Assembly (NCBI RefSeq): GCF_036588685.1
Contig: NC_086380.1
Location: forward strand, 37,958,692 to 38,022,691
Reading direction: 5' to 3'
Source of the DNA: Mytilus trossulus
Taxonomy: Eukaryota; Mollusca; Bivalvia; Mytilida; Mytilidae
DNA: 64,000 nucleotides
A program made the position numbers and the translations under genes. Each line of letters opens with the position of its first letter. Positions within the stretch are counted from its first letter, which is position 1. The notes beneath the pieces are model-generated. The model searched no databases. It saw nothing but the letters and a program-made list of their open reading frames with translations, and was not told the origin of the DNA. This document shows, piece by piece, positions 46,965-59,822 of the stretch.

Positions 46965-47510
46965 TAAATTCACGAAAACATTTGTGATTATTCAAAAAGA
47001 TCACATGTCATAATGAAACTAATATCTTCCAACATAGTAGAAATATGTGCTTTTTTATGATTTAACACATCCAACTTAAGCCAGCTGTTATATTTTTAGT
47101 GTTCTCTTATATTTCAGTTTTGTTTTTGAGCAGACTGAGAAATTTGCAGTTGTTTATTAAAAAATACTGGTGCATGCGACGAATATAAAACTTCTTTGGA
47201 TTTGTTTATTTTCGTTTGTACCGCTTTGCGGGGAATGAGGAAAACTTATACTTTCATTGATATTTAATTTCTAGGATTTCCGAACACTGCATTCAATTGT
47301 TATGGACATTTGTCATTCGTTGACCATTTAATTTCGGGGTTAACTTGTACCAACGAAACAACGAAAATTAGTATAAATTACAGCATCTAAACAAGAATCT
47401 CAAGTAAGGGACCGCCACGTGGTGAGATTTGGAAACAGCAAAATATTACCTAAAAACAACTAGGCATTGCTGGCTAACGCCTTACCTACAAATATATGTA
47501 TTAGAAATGT
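46965..47510 (+). repeat. Diverged tandem duplication, right copy
   Basis: Matches 45700-46120, with an extra ~170 bp insert after AATATAAAACTTC (47190-47360). Confidence 0.55.
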
Positions 47511-47616
47511 AAGTAGCATATATTTTTATTCGAAATTATTCATTATTCCAGAGACCTGCATATGATTTTTCCTGTTCCCCTATCAGTTTTGTTTTACGTG
47601 AAACTCCTGTTCACTG

Positions 47617-47812
47617 AACGAGGGGCGAAAGATACCAGAGGAACAGTCAAACTCATAAATAGAAAATAAACTGAAAACGCCGTGGCTAAAAATGAAAAAA
47701 AGACAAACAGACAAAGAACAGTACACATACAACAGCATAAAAACAAACGACTGAGTAACACGAATCCCACCAAAACTGGGGGTGATCTCAGGTGCTCCTA
47801 TAATAAAACCCA
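47617..47812 (-). repeat. Penelope-associated tail repeat R3
   Basis: GAGGGGCGAAAGATACCAGA, GAACAGTCAAACTCATAAAT and GGGGGTGATCTCAGGTGCTC are the complement of the tail at 20931-21145. Confidence 0.65.
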
Positions 47813-49190
47813 TATTGATGTAAATTTATGAAGGAAATATATGTACATGTAATATGTTTTCTCAACATTTCTATATTTTTTTTATCTTATATATATGTTG
47901 GTAAGTATGACTCATTCTGTATTGAAATTATTTTTTTCTTATTCAGGTGTGCCATACATGTATGTACAGAGTATTGTTTCAGCATTTTTTTTTCTTTGCT
48001 ATTTTTTGCTATTGAAGGAAAATCCTGTAAGTATTTCGAAAATTTCATTATGTAGGGATCGGATAGTACTTTTTATGGATGATATATGATTTATATTTAG
48101 GTATAACATTATTGGCTGAAAGTTATATCCTATTGTTTGGGATGTTTTTGTTTTTGTGTATAATGCTATTTTAGCATGTTAATAAGTTTGATATCTCACG
48201 TTGTCTTACTACTGACGCCTGTATCATTTCAAGTTACACGTTGACAATTTAACATAGAAGCCTTAATAGTAGAACAGTGCTGTCCACTTTGCAATAGCAG
48301 ATGCAATATTATTACATTATATCATTATATATCCATTTGTTATTAAGTTGTCTATACTAAGATGGATACATGAATTGCATTTATTCATGATGTGGGGATG
48401 TTCTTTTAACATACAGTAGATATCTAAAAGACAAACACGATTATTGTTCGTATATGTTTGTTCCGACGAAAAACGAAAGTACAATCGATAAAATGAAATA
48501 CAAACTTTTACATTTCCATTCTAAATTTTACACCACGCTTAGCAAAAATAAATAAGAATCTAAAATGCAAATACACCAAGGATGATCGAAATGCCGCAGT
48601 ATGATATTCATGTCTTCCCAACTACTAACCTTCTTGTGTAGTGCGAATTCGGTTATAAGACTCATTCGATTATGCCAGTATTTACGAGAATAGGATTCCG
48701 TGATAAAGAGGAGAATAGAATTTTACAAATCCTATTCATTATGTTAGTTTTCTTTTCCCGAGTTGTTTTTACTAAACACCCATAATAGGATTATTTTTGT
48801 ATCCCTTGGTATTGATTGCATGTATCTTTTGTACATTTTGTGTGCCTTTCTTGTCTGTCTTTTTTTTCAAACAATCAAAACACACCGGCGTCATCAAAAT
48901 GTAGATTGGTGATATCGTGCTTTATTTCAAGACCTAATTATTAGCAGACTTCACGGTTCAGCTAACAAACAGGCTAACCAAAGATATTACCTTTGCCTAC
49001 ACACTCAATTAACGTTGCCTACACACTCAATGAAATTGGCTATTAACCACCTGAGTTCACTCGTGCATGAACTCAATATCCCAATCGAACCGATCTTACT
49101 ATAATCACTTTAATAAACAAAACACGTGGTGTTAACTATAAACAAACAACATTTTACATGTTCGATTTTAAACAACTTTGATAAATACAT
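47813..49190. other. Intergenic, nothing recognised
   Basis: AT-rich. A perfect short direct repeat TTGCCTACACACTCAAT lies at 48993-49009 and 49015-49031. Confidence 0.4.
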
Positions 49191-49194
49191 TTTG

Positions 49195-49310
49195 TGTTTT
49201 GTGTGCTATTGCTTTTCTGTTTTGCCTTTTTTACTTTTTTAGCCAGTTATTTTTGATTTATGAGTAAGATTGTCCTCCTAGTATATTTCGCCCCTCTTTG
49301 TCAGGCAAGT
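49195..49310 (+). repeat. Penelope-associated tail repeat R3, partial
   Basis: TTTTTGATTTATGAGTAAGA then TTCGCCCCTCTTTG. Confidence 0.5.
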
Positions 49311-49892
49311 TTGTTATTGTGATTAAATAAAGTTTTGTAATAATACGTTAAATGATAAAGATAGACATGTCGGTGTTAATTAACATTTAACACGCGGTAT
49401 CTTTGAACAGAAATCTGCATTTATGTTTTCTTAAATTTTTAATTATTCGTAACAATATAGATCACCTGTTGAGTAGACTTTTAAAATAATTTATAATCTA
49501 GGAAAAAAAGTGAAATACCACGTGTCATTCAAAACTCATGCAACTCATGTCAAAATTGACAGAACGGTAGTGATAAATGCACACATTTCGGAAGTATTGC
49601 TTGAGAATTTTTTTTTTTAACATAAACCACACTTTCAAAATAAAAGTATCAAAAATCCATGCAAGCATTCTTTACCCACAGTTGTTATAGGAACAAAAGT
49701 TGCCCCCAAATCTATAAATCTTTAAAAACGATAATTCTACATATAAGAAAGAAAAAAACACAAACTAACGAGTTCAATACAGACGTATATTGATTTACCT
49801 ACCAAATTTGTTTGCCTAATTTAATGAGAATAACATATACAACATACGCACGTCCAAGAACAGAAAAAATTTGAAACAACACGGTTAATAAT

Positions 49893-49942
49893 TTCTTGCG
49901 TCCGACGCGCTTTTCTTGATTAACCTTCATCAGGAACGCTCA
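49893..49942 (-). ncRNA. Second-type hammerhead-like motif, degenerate
   Basis: On the minus strand CTGATGA (49933-49927), then a weak stem, AGAAA and GCGCGTCGGACGCA. The layout matches the R4 hammerheads but the spacer and stem differ, and the stem II pairing is poor. Probably another family's relic. Confidence 0.4.
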
Positions 49943-50471
49943 AAGCCAAACATTTGAAATCCGATGATGTACCGAAACCGTTGAAAAGCTATATGACAAA
50001 AATAACTAAAATAAATAGCCAAATTCATCTAAAGCCAACTTTGCCTGAGTGAGCTGAAACTTTATAAACGGACAATTTTAGAAAAGTTTGTTAAAGCATG
50101 TCAGTACCGAAGTACTCACTACTCAGTTGATGATATCATCGGGGACTGATAGTCCACCAGTAGAGAGGTATCGACCACGTGATATAAAAAAATGAAAAGT
50201 TCCCTTACCAACAACTTTGAAACACCTTACTCTTTTTGTCGTGTTAAACAAAGGTAATACAGATAATTAAAATACTTTTCTCTTTAAGAGTTGTAAATCC
50301 TATATCTTCGCTGGCTTTACACTAGCACTCTTACATAATAAAAGAACAGTCTAAAAGTTTAATATTACTTTTTCATTATAACAGAAAATGGCCAACGTAA
50401 GTGATAATTTGCAGTTTAAGAGAGGTATACATAGTTTGGTTTTGAAAACCACCCCCTGGTAAACAGTCTCT

Positions 50472-51300
50472 TTAAGGTGGCTCGGCCCTTTAACAATGCG
50501 CATATTTTAACGCATGTTTCTTACGACGAGTGCCTTGGAAACGGTCGCTTTCAGGGGTCTTCTCAAAAATAGCGTTGACGACCTTGGAACGCGGGCGTGT
50601 ATGAAAGCACCCTTGACGATGTAAACAAGTGATGCAAAACGTTCTTCAAAACAGGAAATACGAACGGTCAGAAATTCAGAGTGCTTTCTTCATTTTCGCA
50701 TAAAAGACTAAAAGGAGAGAAATATACGTGATTTAAGCGTATTAACATTAAAAAAAAGAATATATAAATACTGACAAAGTCACATGTATGACTGCGTCGA
50801 CGGTGCCGCTTCGCTCCAAAAACGCATTATCACCTTACACGGTCCATTTCGTACCATATTTTGAATTAAATATCGGTTGAATATTAAATGATGTCTTGGA
50901 GATTTATTTTTGAAAATGTTTTGCCCATGACGCAATGATAAACTTTGAACAAATAATAGCGATGTAAACACTTGCATGTCATCGTACAGCTTTCCCCGTA
51001 TAGAGTATGCTTTAAAGGCATCGGGGCAGGTACTTATCAAGATATCCGTTTGGCGTTTTATAACAGTTTGTTTCTGTCATAAATCTCTTTAATATCTTTA
51101 TTTCCAGTTATTTTATGGGTTTAATTATTCCCGATAATGCGATATATTTTTACACTGCAAAATTTTGTTAATTATAGTTAAATATTTTTTATTTCCCCCA
51201 AAACAAATTTGAACATTTTCATTTAAAGATTTGTTTACCTTATCAATAAATGAGCACGAACATCATCTGATATACTTTCTCGTATCACAACTCCATAATT
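50472..51300. other. Unclassified, GC-richer stretch
   Basis: Opens with TTAAGGTGGCTCGGCCC, resembling one end of the TTAA MITE family. Then about 150 bp of relatively GC-rich sequence with no frame I can support; the matching right end was not found. Confidence 0.35.
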
Positions 51301-51624
51301 TCCTGAACACTAGACTAAGTCCTATAATGTAAGACCTCGGGGCCAATGTTTTCTATTTTATGATTTTTGTCTATTACTTAATTTGCTTATTGTTATTTTG
51401 ATGATTTGCAATATTCTGTTGTATCTATCAATATGTCAATCGAGTTCAAATTAAATAAAAAGAAACCTCATGAAGTGAATCAGAGCAAGTGTTATTATTA
51501 TAAAAGACTAATGGATCCAGCAACTTATTTCACAAAAATGATTATTGGTTTTCCTGCAGAAATAAAAGGACACTTCAATAATTGGCTGTTTTCCGCCTTT
51601 TCATGAATATGAAAATTGATTAAT

Positions 51625-51772
51625 CGGGGCGGATTCAGCCATTTTAAAAGGGGGTTCCCAATCCAGGACAAAAAGGGGGGTGTTCCAACTATATTTTCCA
51701 AGCATTGAAGCATCGTCCAAAAATGGGGGGGGCCACCCCCCGGAACCCTCCCCTGGACCCACCGCTGTCAAA
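51625..51772 (+). repeat. G-rich dispersed repeat R5
   Basis: GGGGCGGATTCAGCCATTTT, CCCAATCCAGGACAAAAAGG, TTGAAGCATCGTCCAAAAAT and CCCCCCGGAACCC match the complement of 5812-5960. Confidence 0.7.
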
Positions 51773-52735
51773 AGTAACCGGGACTGGCCTGGTATTCCGA
51801 CCTATGATATAATTCCTCAATACTGCATGCTTTGGTTACTATGTCGGGATTTTTCTAGGAACATCCACAGCGTGTCGGGCAGTCACAAACACTACTTAAG
51901 ACTTTATATATATATAAATCTATACTACTACTAAGTTCAGGAAAAGTTTGGATGGTAATTTTTAAACTCCGCCCAGTACACAGGAACGCTATATTAGCCG
52001 GGCAAATTTTAACTTCTATCTATTTTTGACATGCTTTTTTAAAAGGTAAGATAATAAGGGAAATTCTTGATGATGAAAATAATTAAAGTGGGGTAATGGC
52101 ATTGCGGCAAAAAAATGTGAATGACAATTTTATTTCTGAACACGGATTTAATGGTCTTTGATCTTACCGTGGCAAAGAAATGTATAACTAATCTATGCGC
52201 GATGATAAAAGTAGATGATGTTTTTTTATTTACTTTAATGAAATTCAAATTTGAACTTTGGTGGATAGTTGTTTCATTGCCAATCATACTACATCTGCTT
52301 ATTTTCAAATCTTATGTTTAACATAGAAATATGACTAATCTGACAGATGATCCCTTGATTATACAGGGTGCTCAAACAGCTGGATGTATACATACGAAGC
52401 CTCGTAAGGTCAAAAGGGTGAATTTTGCCTATACATGGACCAAGCATAATTGTTCACTCATTCTTACCAGCACAACAACAACAATATGGCAGTCCATATA
52501 TTTAGCTCATTTTACTTTGCATAACTAACATAATTGATAATTTTCTATACGTTCTCATCCGTTTTATGTTTGAAATATTTGCCAGTGACGATTCAGTATG
52601 AACAAATTAAATATTCATTATGTGCAATAAATACAAAAAAGTAATTTCTTGGACTTTTAATTTTTTGACTATGTGGTATATGGTTTTATTGGTAATTGTA
52701 CGAGGACATAATTGTTATCTTCTAAGTAATCTTCC
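51773..52735. other. Intergenic, nothing recognised
   Basis: No supported feature. Confidence 0.4.
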
Positions 52736-52737
52736 TA

Positions 52738-53100
52738 TTTTTATACCCAACAAAACGGAGTTGCAAAGGGTACAATGTTTTGACCCGTCTGTCTGTCCGT
52801 CAGTCAGTCTTGTTTCTTGTCATCACAACTCCTCTCAAACAGAATTTCATGAAACATTTTAAGATAATAAGGACGTACTATGTAGATGTGCATGTCAACA
52901 GGAAATTAAGATTCATTTATTTTTTCTAGGAGTTATGCCCCTTTGAACTTATTTACTGCAATATAGCACTGTAACAGTTTCTCATCATCTCTCAAAACGC
53001 ACATTAGAATTTTTGAAACCTTTTTAGATACTAAGGGCATACTATGTAGATGTGCATGGCATACTATGTAGATGTGCATATCGACAGGAAATTATGATAC
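52738..53100 (+). repeat. CTGTCTGTCCGTC-containing dispersed repeat
   Basis: CCCGTCTGTCTGTCCGTCAG, AACAGAATTTCATGAAACAT and GGAGTTATGCCCCTTTGAAC resemble a widespread animal repeat. Two paralogous halves (52855-52950 and 53015-53100) share ACTATGTAGATGTGCAT, which is also tandemly doubled at 53041-53079. Confidence 0.5.
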
Positions 53101-55720
53101 ATTTTTTTTCTTATACCATTTGTTTTCTTATTTTATTCCTCCAGTGACAATGTGGGAACTGACTGAAGATGACCTATTGATTACACAATTTAGCATATGA
53201 AAACAGAGGACTTACTGTTGATCAATGAACCATACAAATGATTATGTGGTCCATGATACATTGTAATTGACAGAATTGTAAACTTCATGTATTGCACACA
53301 AATAGTTTATCTACTACATGTACCTTTTAGTATTTATTAAATGAGTATATGCCGACCATGTTGACGACTGACAATCATTGGTATACATGTACCATATTAC
53401 CTCCTGAAAACAGGCGTAAAAAAAGGCCCAACTAAATCAAATTTTTGAAACGTTATTGATTTTATTCATCAAATGTCTCTGAGATCAAATTTATAAAACA
53501 TGTATTACAAATGTAATATTGTTAATTCAAATGTTCTAGTATACATGTAAGCATTGTTGCCATTTATACGACATGTACATGTACAATCATTAGCTGATCA
53601 GCTCTATATCTTCATAATTTTTATTCTCCTTCACTGTTTTTTTTTATAAGACTCAATATATATATATATATATATGATCTTTATTCATCATTGGGACAGG
53701 TAGGTGAAGCAGGTACTTTTGATTGCATTTTTTAAGGATTTTGACAGCACTAAGGCATATACATGTAGTTCCAATTTATAGTTGACCTCTGCTCCTCAAT
53801 TGGATTGTGGCAACAGCCGCAACACATATTTGCATATACATGTAGAATGTTGTTCTTAAGTTTCAGCACTTTACACATAGTTTCCGTTTGCAAGACTAGA
53901 TGATACTGGTTTCTCATAAAATTCTGTCAGTACTGTGCCAATAGTTTCCAAGTGAAGTTGAACATTCCAAGATCACTCCTTCCATTTGCATGTACATGTA
54001 CAAATGTACTTGCAGCCTGAAATTAAATATCAGAGTAATTCTGTCAGAAAATCAACAATTATTGACATTCAAAAGCATATAGATGTAGACTTGTTCATAA
54101 TGGGGAATCCGAATGTGTCCATAGGACACAGATGAGCAGCCGCTTGCATGTAAAGAATGAAAAGAGTGACACCACCCAAATTTTTACTTAATCTGAGTTG
54201 TGTTGTAGTAAGCATTGCATATAAGTATCACAATATTTTGGATAAAGCAAACTTGTGTTAAAGAAAGGAACAAAAATTTAGCTATTTTAAAATTTATAAA
54301 GGGGCATAACTCTAGAAAAGTAAAAGCAACCCCACCAAAAATTCAAACTTCATGTGTGTTTGTTGGTAACAAGAATAATATATATATGCATTAATTGTGA
54401 ATTTTATTTAGTTTAATAACATTTGTAGAGGCAAACTGAAGTTAGAGAACAGAAAACAAATTTCGGACGTACATGCAAGTTTGATAAGACTGACAATGCA
54501 AGGAAAATCTAACTTAATGCCCCTGCCACTATGGTGTAAAAATAATGAAGAATTTGTTGTGATCAATAACTAGCAAACAAAATATAATTACATGCACAAC
54601 AAGTGTAAATAGTGATTTTGTTTCTATAGGTTGAATATAGGCTTCTTGCTGTTCAGCTGCCTTAATTTTGAAAATACAGCTCATGCAGTCCTCATGAATA
54701 AATTATGCTGAGGCTTTTTGTACCCTATATCTATATATATATAGGATACACAAATTTTGTATTTATTAAAAATTACTATTCACAAAGCAACAATTATTTT
54801 CAACTCAAAATACAGTACCTGGCCAAAAGTAGTTGTCACCTGCATTTTTTTGCTACATGTATATCATGTAAATATTTTATATAAAAACACATTACTTCAA
54901 AAAAATATTTTGAGGGCATTTAAAAATGTATGGTTGGATTTAATTTATATCTACGAGAGCTTAAAAGAAGTAGAATGGTCTATATTAATATGTGTTTATT
55001 TGATAATAGGTTCGTTTTAAGTGTTTTTGTATTTTTCTTGAGAATGCATAAAATATTTTTCAATAATTATTTTATTTATATATAGCAAATGCCAAATTTC
55101 TTAACAGAAAATAATGAAAATGAGACTAAAAAAGAATAATACCACAATATACAAACATGTGACAATATTGCTTCTATTGGTACCAGGTTGCTTAAAATCA
55201 ATCCAAAATGACCCCAAAATATTTTTTTTAATGTTGTTTTAAATACAATATATATATATGTTTAAAAGATGTACAGATGTATTGCCTCCTACTGTAAGGG
55301 TTATCATTTACAAATTAGGCCAATTATGTAATATTCTAAAAAAAAAAAACCAAGTCAATCAAACCCCTTGAGGACCTTCATTGATTATTATTTGAGGGGG
55401 TGGACAGGGGTAAGGAGACAGGGGAATGAGGGATCAGAGAAAAGGGTTATCTTGGAAATACATGTTGTCATTTTTATTTTGTCTTGGAACAAGGAGATGG
55501 AAGTATTGAAGTAAGAGGAGAAAGTTTTAGGGTAAAAGGGAAGGGAAATATAGTTGGGACAAGGGAGTAGAAACTGTGCATGCCCTAGGGAAGTTATGGG
55601 GTACCCCACATATATATGACCCTAACTCTATGTAACTTGGCTACGAAATTAGATTTACCAAATGATGATTAAAAAGACTAATTCATTGACACTAACAGTA
55701 GCGTAAAAATGACAGTTGTG
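53101..55720. other. Intergenic, simple TA repeats only
   Basis: TA runs at about 53657-53675 and 54730-54741. ACATGTA words are frequent at 53500-54010. No gene. Confidence 0.4.
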
Positions 55721-55731
55721 GTGGTTCATAT

Positions 55732-55850
55732 TAGTCCAAATAATTATGACGTCTTGAAAGGCTATTATAATTTTTTTCTTTGACATCAATGGAAGGCGTC
55801 AAAGAAAAAAATTATAATAGCCTTTCTAGACGTCATAATTATTTGGACTA
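55732..55850. mobile_element. Near-perfect hairpin MITE, 119 bp, 9-bp TSD
   Basis: The 53-bp arms start TAGTCCAAATAATTATGACG and differ at a single base; the loop is about 13 bp. Both sides carry GGTTCATAT (55723-55731 and 55851-55859). A 9-bp duplication fits Mutator-like elements. High arm identity suggests recent insertion or gene-conversion-like maintenance. Confidence 0.8.
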
Positions 55851-56479
55851 GGTTCATATTAGCTAGATGTCATCCCTCCTCTTCGTCCGTTTCCACACGG
55901 ATATCTCTCAAAACGGGCCAGACATGTTTACAACTTGCCAGTAAAGGGTGAAAATACTAAGATAAACACATAAATAAGATACCAGCTATAACGATTAAAC
56001 ATGGAACAGAAATTGAGCTCGTACAAGGTCTCAGTCGCAGTGCTTTTCAACAGTAGCGAGTATTTTGAGACAGCCCCCAAGTTTGTATTTTTCGTGATAC
56101 TGGTAACATTTGGCTGCCTAAAATATCGAAATATATGTTTTCTTATGTAATAACTCTACCTTCATCGTTGTATATTCACCACACTGTCTGTTATGTATGT
56201 AAATGGTCGTATTCATCAATGTAGTATGCTGATCGACAATGGCGACCTTGAAATTCCTCTGGTCCGATAATGGCGCCAAATTAGAGGGAAGCAACTCGCG
56301 CCAGACAAAATTACCGTATTTCACCTAAATAATCAAAGTTTCGCTTCTTGATAACAAACAGTCATACAATAACCACATTTATATTCAGCCATCGTTTATT
56401 AATATAATTTCAAACATTATTTTATTTAAGCCACCAATAAAGAATTCACAATTAAGTAAATAATGGACTGCATTGAAAT

Positions 56480-57012
56480 CAGACCTTATGGGGTAGAGGG
56501 GTAAAACAAAAGCTCGTAACTTTTTAAAAAGCCTGGTGACCCCCATTTTATTTTACCTTAAAATGCTCGAAAAGTTCATAGCTTTGACATATCTGTTTTT
56601 TAAAAAAATCTACCGGGAAAATTTTACGAAAAATCGATTCAATCAATATTTTTTGCCTTAAACTGAAACTAGAAAATGCAAAATTTAGACATAAATCTGA
56701 AAATAAAAGGATTTTTAAGTCAAAAACAACAACGGGAAAGGTTTACATTTCAAATTCTAATGTTTTTTCATATAAAAATTATACTGACTTGGTTTTAAAA
56801 CTCTTTAAATTTGATGTAACCGTTATTGTTGTAAGGGTGGACACGTTTGGAAAAAGGGTCAAAATCGCACATTTCGCTTCAATTTGAGGGGAAAACGAGC
56901 CTGGTGACCCCCTTTTTTCTTTGCATTTTTGGATTCAGCATAAAAAAATCTACAGAATAAGTGAAAATAAAAAAAACCTACCGGGGGTCACTATTGGGGT
57001 GAGCCACCTTAA
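56480..57012 (-). repeat. GAGCCACCTTAA-ended repeat
   Basis: GCCTGGTGACCCCC occurs at 56539 and again at 56900. The right end GGGGTGAGCCACCTTAA matches the complement of the TTAAGGTGGCTC end at 50472. The left end was not located. Confidence 0.45.
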
Positions 57013-57475
57013 CTGGCATCATAAAGGTGTCTGAAATTGTATTGACAATATATTTGATAAGTTTTGAGGTCGAACCCAAAATAACAATCCTATTCCTATT
57101 ACAGCGCTAGCAACTATTGGTTAGTTGCGTTACCAGGCAAACTCCGCATATACGAATAAAACTTCATGGTTATCTTTAGAATTGATATCCGCTTATGAAC
57201 ATTGATTTCTCTATTATAATTTCATGTCTGCTTGATTGCTACTAGCTAGGAAATTTTTGTGTCTAGGGTTTTCGAGTTGATACTCCTTTCACCGTTTGCA
57301 AGCCGATACAGGGTTAGTGATTTGTAGGGTAGTCTATGTACTTGGTTCTATTTTCTTTTTTTTTTATGCCAACAAAATATTCCTCTTTTAAATAGCCATA
57401 TTTTAATAAATGTTTGTCCGATTCAAAAGTACATACATTTCGTATGTGTTTAACTGTTTTCGTACTTCACTTATA

Positions 57476-58895
57476 CACGGCCGACACTCGGCTAACCGAG
57501 AGATTGGTCGGTTAATCTATATTGAGTATGCGGCTATATCGGCGGTTTGTCTGTTAATCGGGTTGGCTAAAGTCTGTTAATCAGGTGTTATCGAGAAAAT
57601 CATGGAAAGTTCAGCATGTGTCTATTCTTCTTACCAGCACACTTGGTACAATTAAAAACCTTATAATAAATTGTTCAAATAAGGCCTTCGAAAATAGTGG
57701 AATAAATTACTTTTGGAGTGTCAAGAACTCGTTGGATAAATTGCATGCTTATATTGGTGATTTTGAATCAGTTCAAAGTTTTGATTTTTCTACCCTGTAT
57801 ACCACATTGCCTCATATTCTCATTAAGAAAGAATTCACACACCTAATTAAATGGGCATTCAAAAAATCAGAATGTGAATATATATGTTCAAACTCTTTTA
57901 GGTCATTTTTTAGTAGCAATAAACAAAAAAACTATGTTAATTGGACATGCTCTGATACTATATATCCCCTTGAATTTTTACTAGATAACATTTTTGTTCG
58001 CTTTGGGGATTCCGTATATCGTCAGATTATCGGAATTCCAATGGGGACTATCAATGCACCACTAATTGCGGACCTCTTTTTGTATTTTTATGAATTACAA
58101 TTTATGACAAAAATAAGCAAAGACCCATCAAAACAACATCTGATAAACAAATTAAATAATACGTTTAGATATTTGGATGATATTTTGGCTCTCAATAATG
58201 ACGACAGTATGTATATTAATGAAATTCATCCTGCTGAACTTACTTTAAATAAAGCTAATACTCACAATGACCACTGCCCTTTCCTCGATCTTGATATCTA
58301 TATCACTAACGGAAAGCTGAATACTAAGATTTATGATAAAAGGGATGATTTTTCATTTCAATGGGAAAATATAAAGGTAGCAAAACTATTGTCGTGGCTA
58401 AATAACTCTTAACTGACACATTTTCAATTTTCCAACCCATTAACAGACTTTATTCCCAAAAAATTCACTAAAACGTGGAATTATTCACGTTATATATCAA
58501 TTATGAAATATTTACTAAATAAATGTCATTTTATTTTTTAGAACCAAAGTACTATTTTGTGACCTTTAAATGATATCTAAAATTGTAAGCATAAATACTA
58601 CATACTTGCGCGACGCCTTTTAGTTTTACTGAACACTGTGCAGACTATGAAATGTTTTCAAAGGTGGAAAATCTTCTTTGATAGATATCATTTTGTCAGA
58701 CACTTTTCTTTTTTTGATTTAGATATAATATACCAAAAATCTGTATATTTAATAGAGTTTAACATAACATTGTACGTTTTACTCTTAACAGACGTATAAC
58801 CAACCCGATTAACAGACCACTCTCCGATATAGCCGCATACTCAAAATAGATTAACCGACCAATCTCTCGGTTAGCCGAGTGTCGGCCGTGTTATA
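57476..58895. mobile_element. TIR element carrying a captured reverse-transcriptase fragment
   Basis: About 98-bp inverted ends: ACACGGCCGACACTCGGCTA at 57476 and TAGCCGAGTGTCGGCCGTGT at the right end. Both continue through GAGAGATTGGTCGGTTAATC and GAGTATGCGGCTATATCGG, with one substitution and one small replaced patch. A TAT follows and precedes the ends. The interior holds an RT fragment but no transposase. Such TIRs are not a feature of retroelements, so the RT piece is best read as cargo or a nested insertion. Confidence 0.75.
57558..58412 (+). pseudogene. Penelope-like reverse transcriptase fragment, open frame of 275 aa from GTG
   Basis: Open from 558 (after a TAA at 57555-57557) to TAA 58410-58412, with no ATG near its start. 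Numbered from the GTG at 57585: motif A D67 in SFDFSTLYTTLPH, motif B GIPMGTINAPLIADLF at 150-165, motif C YLDD at 197-200, then CPFLDLDIYI and IYDKRDDFSF. After residue 258 the text becomes unlike RT, so the thumb and any GIY-YIG endonuclease are absent. Catalytic aspartates are intact, but missing 5' and 3' parts argue against function. Compare the dead copy at 19678-20930. Confidence 0.75.
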
Positions 58896-59516
58896 TCATG
58901 AGATTTTAAAATCGATTATCTACTCTTGCCTTAATTTTATTTTATGTTACATCAATTTACATTTCACTGTGATGGTTCAGATGACCACAGTAATGACTAT
59001 TAATTCCAGTTGTAAATACTGTTTTGATAGTCAATGAATATGCATTAGTTCGAATAGAAATGTAAGTTTAACATCAAAAAGCAAAAATTCTTTATGCAAT
59101 GAAACTTTATTAGTTTACGTACAGTGTAGGTATTTTCTTGATCCTCAATACATACTACCGTGAGCGAAGTGAATTATCTTACTTTGCCTTACCTTTTTTG
59201 TCTTCAAATTCTTGTTACCGAGTTAACGTTTCCTTAAAGAAACAGAGATACACATTAACGTATATGGTATTCGTATGTACATGATATTTAGACGTAAAAT
59301 TGTGAGCACGTACATTTTCGTATGTTTCATAGCTGATGATAGGACTACTAATCAATATATCTTATTACCATGATTCCTCATTCGTATTGTATTGTACATG
59401 TATGTGCGGATGTATTTTTACTTATCAACTATGAAATAAAAACTTGTGTTATACAATGCAGATTGCGTTACTTGATAGTATATAGTGTTGTAAAGTATTG
59501 AACTTGTTCTTTGTAG
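58896..59516. other. Intergenic or intronic, nothing recognised
   Basis: Sequence upstream of the Ig exon, ending in a CTTTGTAG acceptor. No upstream exon was identified. Confidence 0.4.
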
Positions 59517-59822
59517 TAATATGGAATTTATCATCAAATCCTCTTGTTTTTGGGGAGAATGTTGAACTCACATGTTCTGGAACTGCATGTCAACCTAATA
59601 CAATAAAAAAATGGATTGGAGGACCTGGCTACAAGCTATTGTGTTATGAGGGTTACTCTGCAGATACGGCCAAATATTCCATTATCGTCAACACCACTAC
59701 CGCCGATTTCGGTCTGAAGATTAATAAATTTGCAGTTGAAGACACCTATTGTAGCTATACCTGCGCCTGTGGGTTAAATCAATATACAGAAACATTAGAC
59801 TTGAAAGGTGTTGATTATATTT
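59517..59822 (+). CDS. Immunoglobulin-domain exon of a host gene (partial)
   Basis: A 306-bp exon between TTCTTTGTAG and TT|GTAAGT, open throughout. It encodes an Ig-like domain: GENVELTCSG (first cysteine), KKWIGGPG (core tryptophan), YSIIVNTTTADFGLKINKF and DTYCSYTCACGLNQYT (second cysteine region, with extra cysteines suggesting more disulfides). The following exon supplies YPPDMHSN with matching phase 1. It probably belongs to an extracellular or membrane receptor or adhesion protein. No signal peptide or transmembrane exon is visible, so the gene continues outside, or its other exons are unrecognised. Confidence 0.7.

Noticed and set aside
52620-52862. 80-codon frame ending in the CTGTCCGTC repeat
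   Set aside because: The C-terminal third is repeat-derived and the rest has no support.
53641-53680. TATATA run as a promoter
   Set aside because: Simple TA repeat with no gene downstream.
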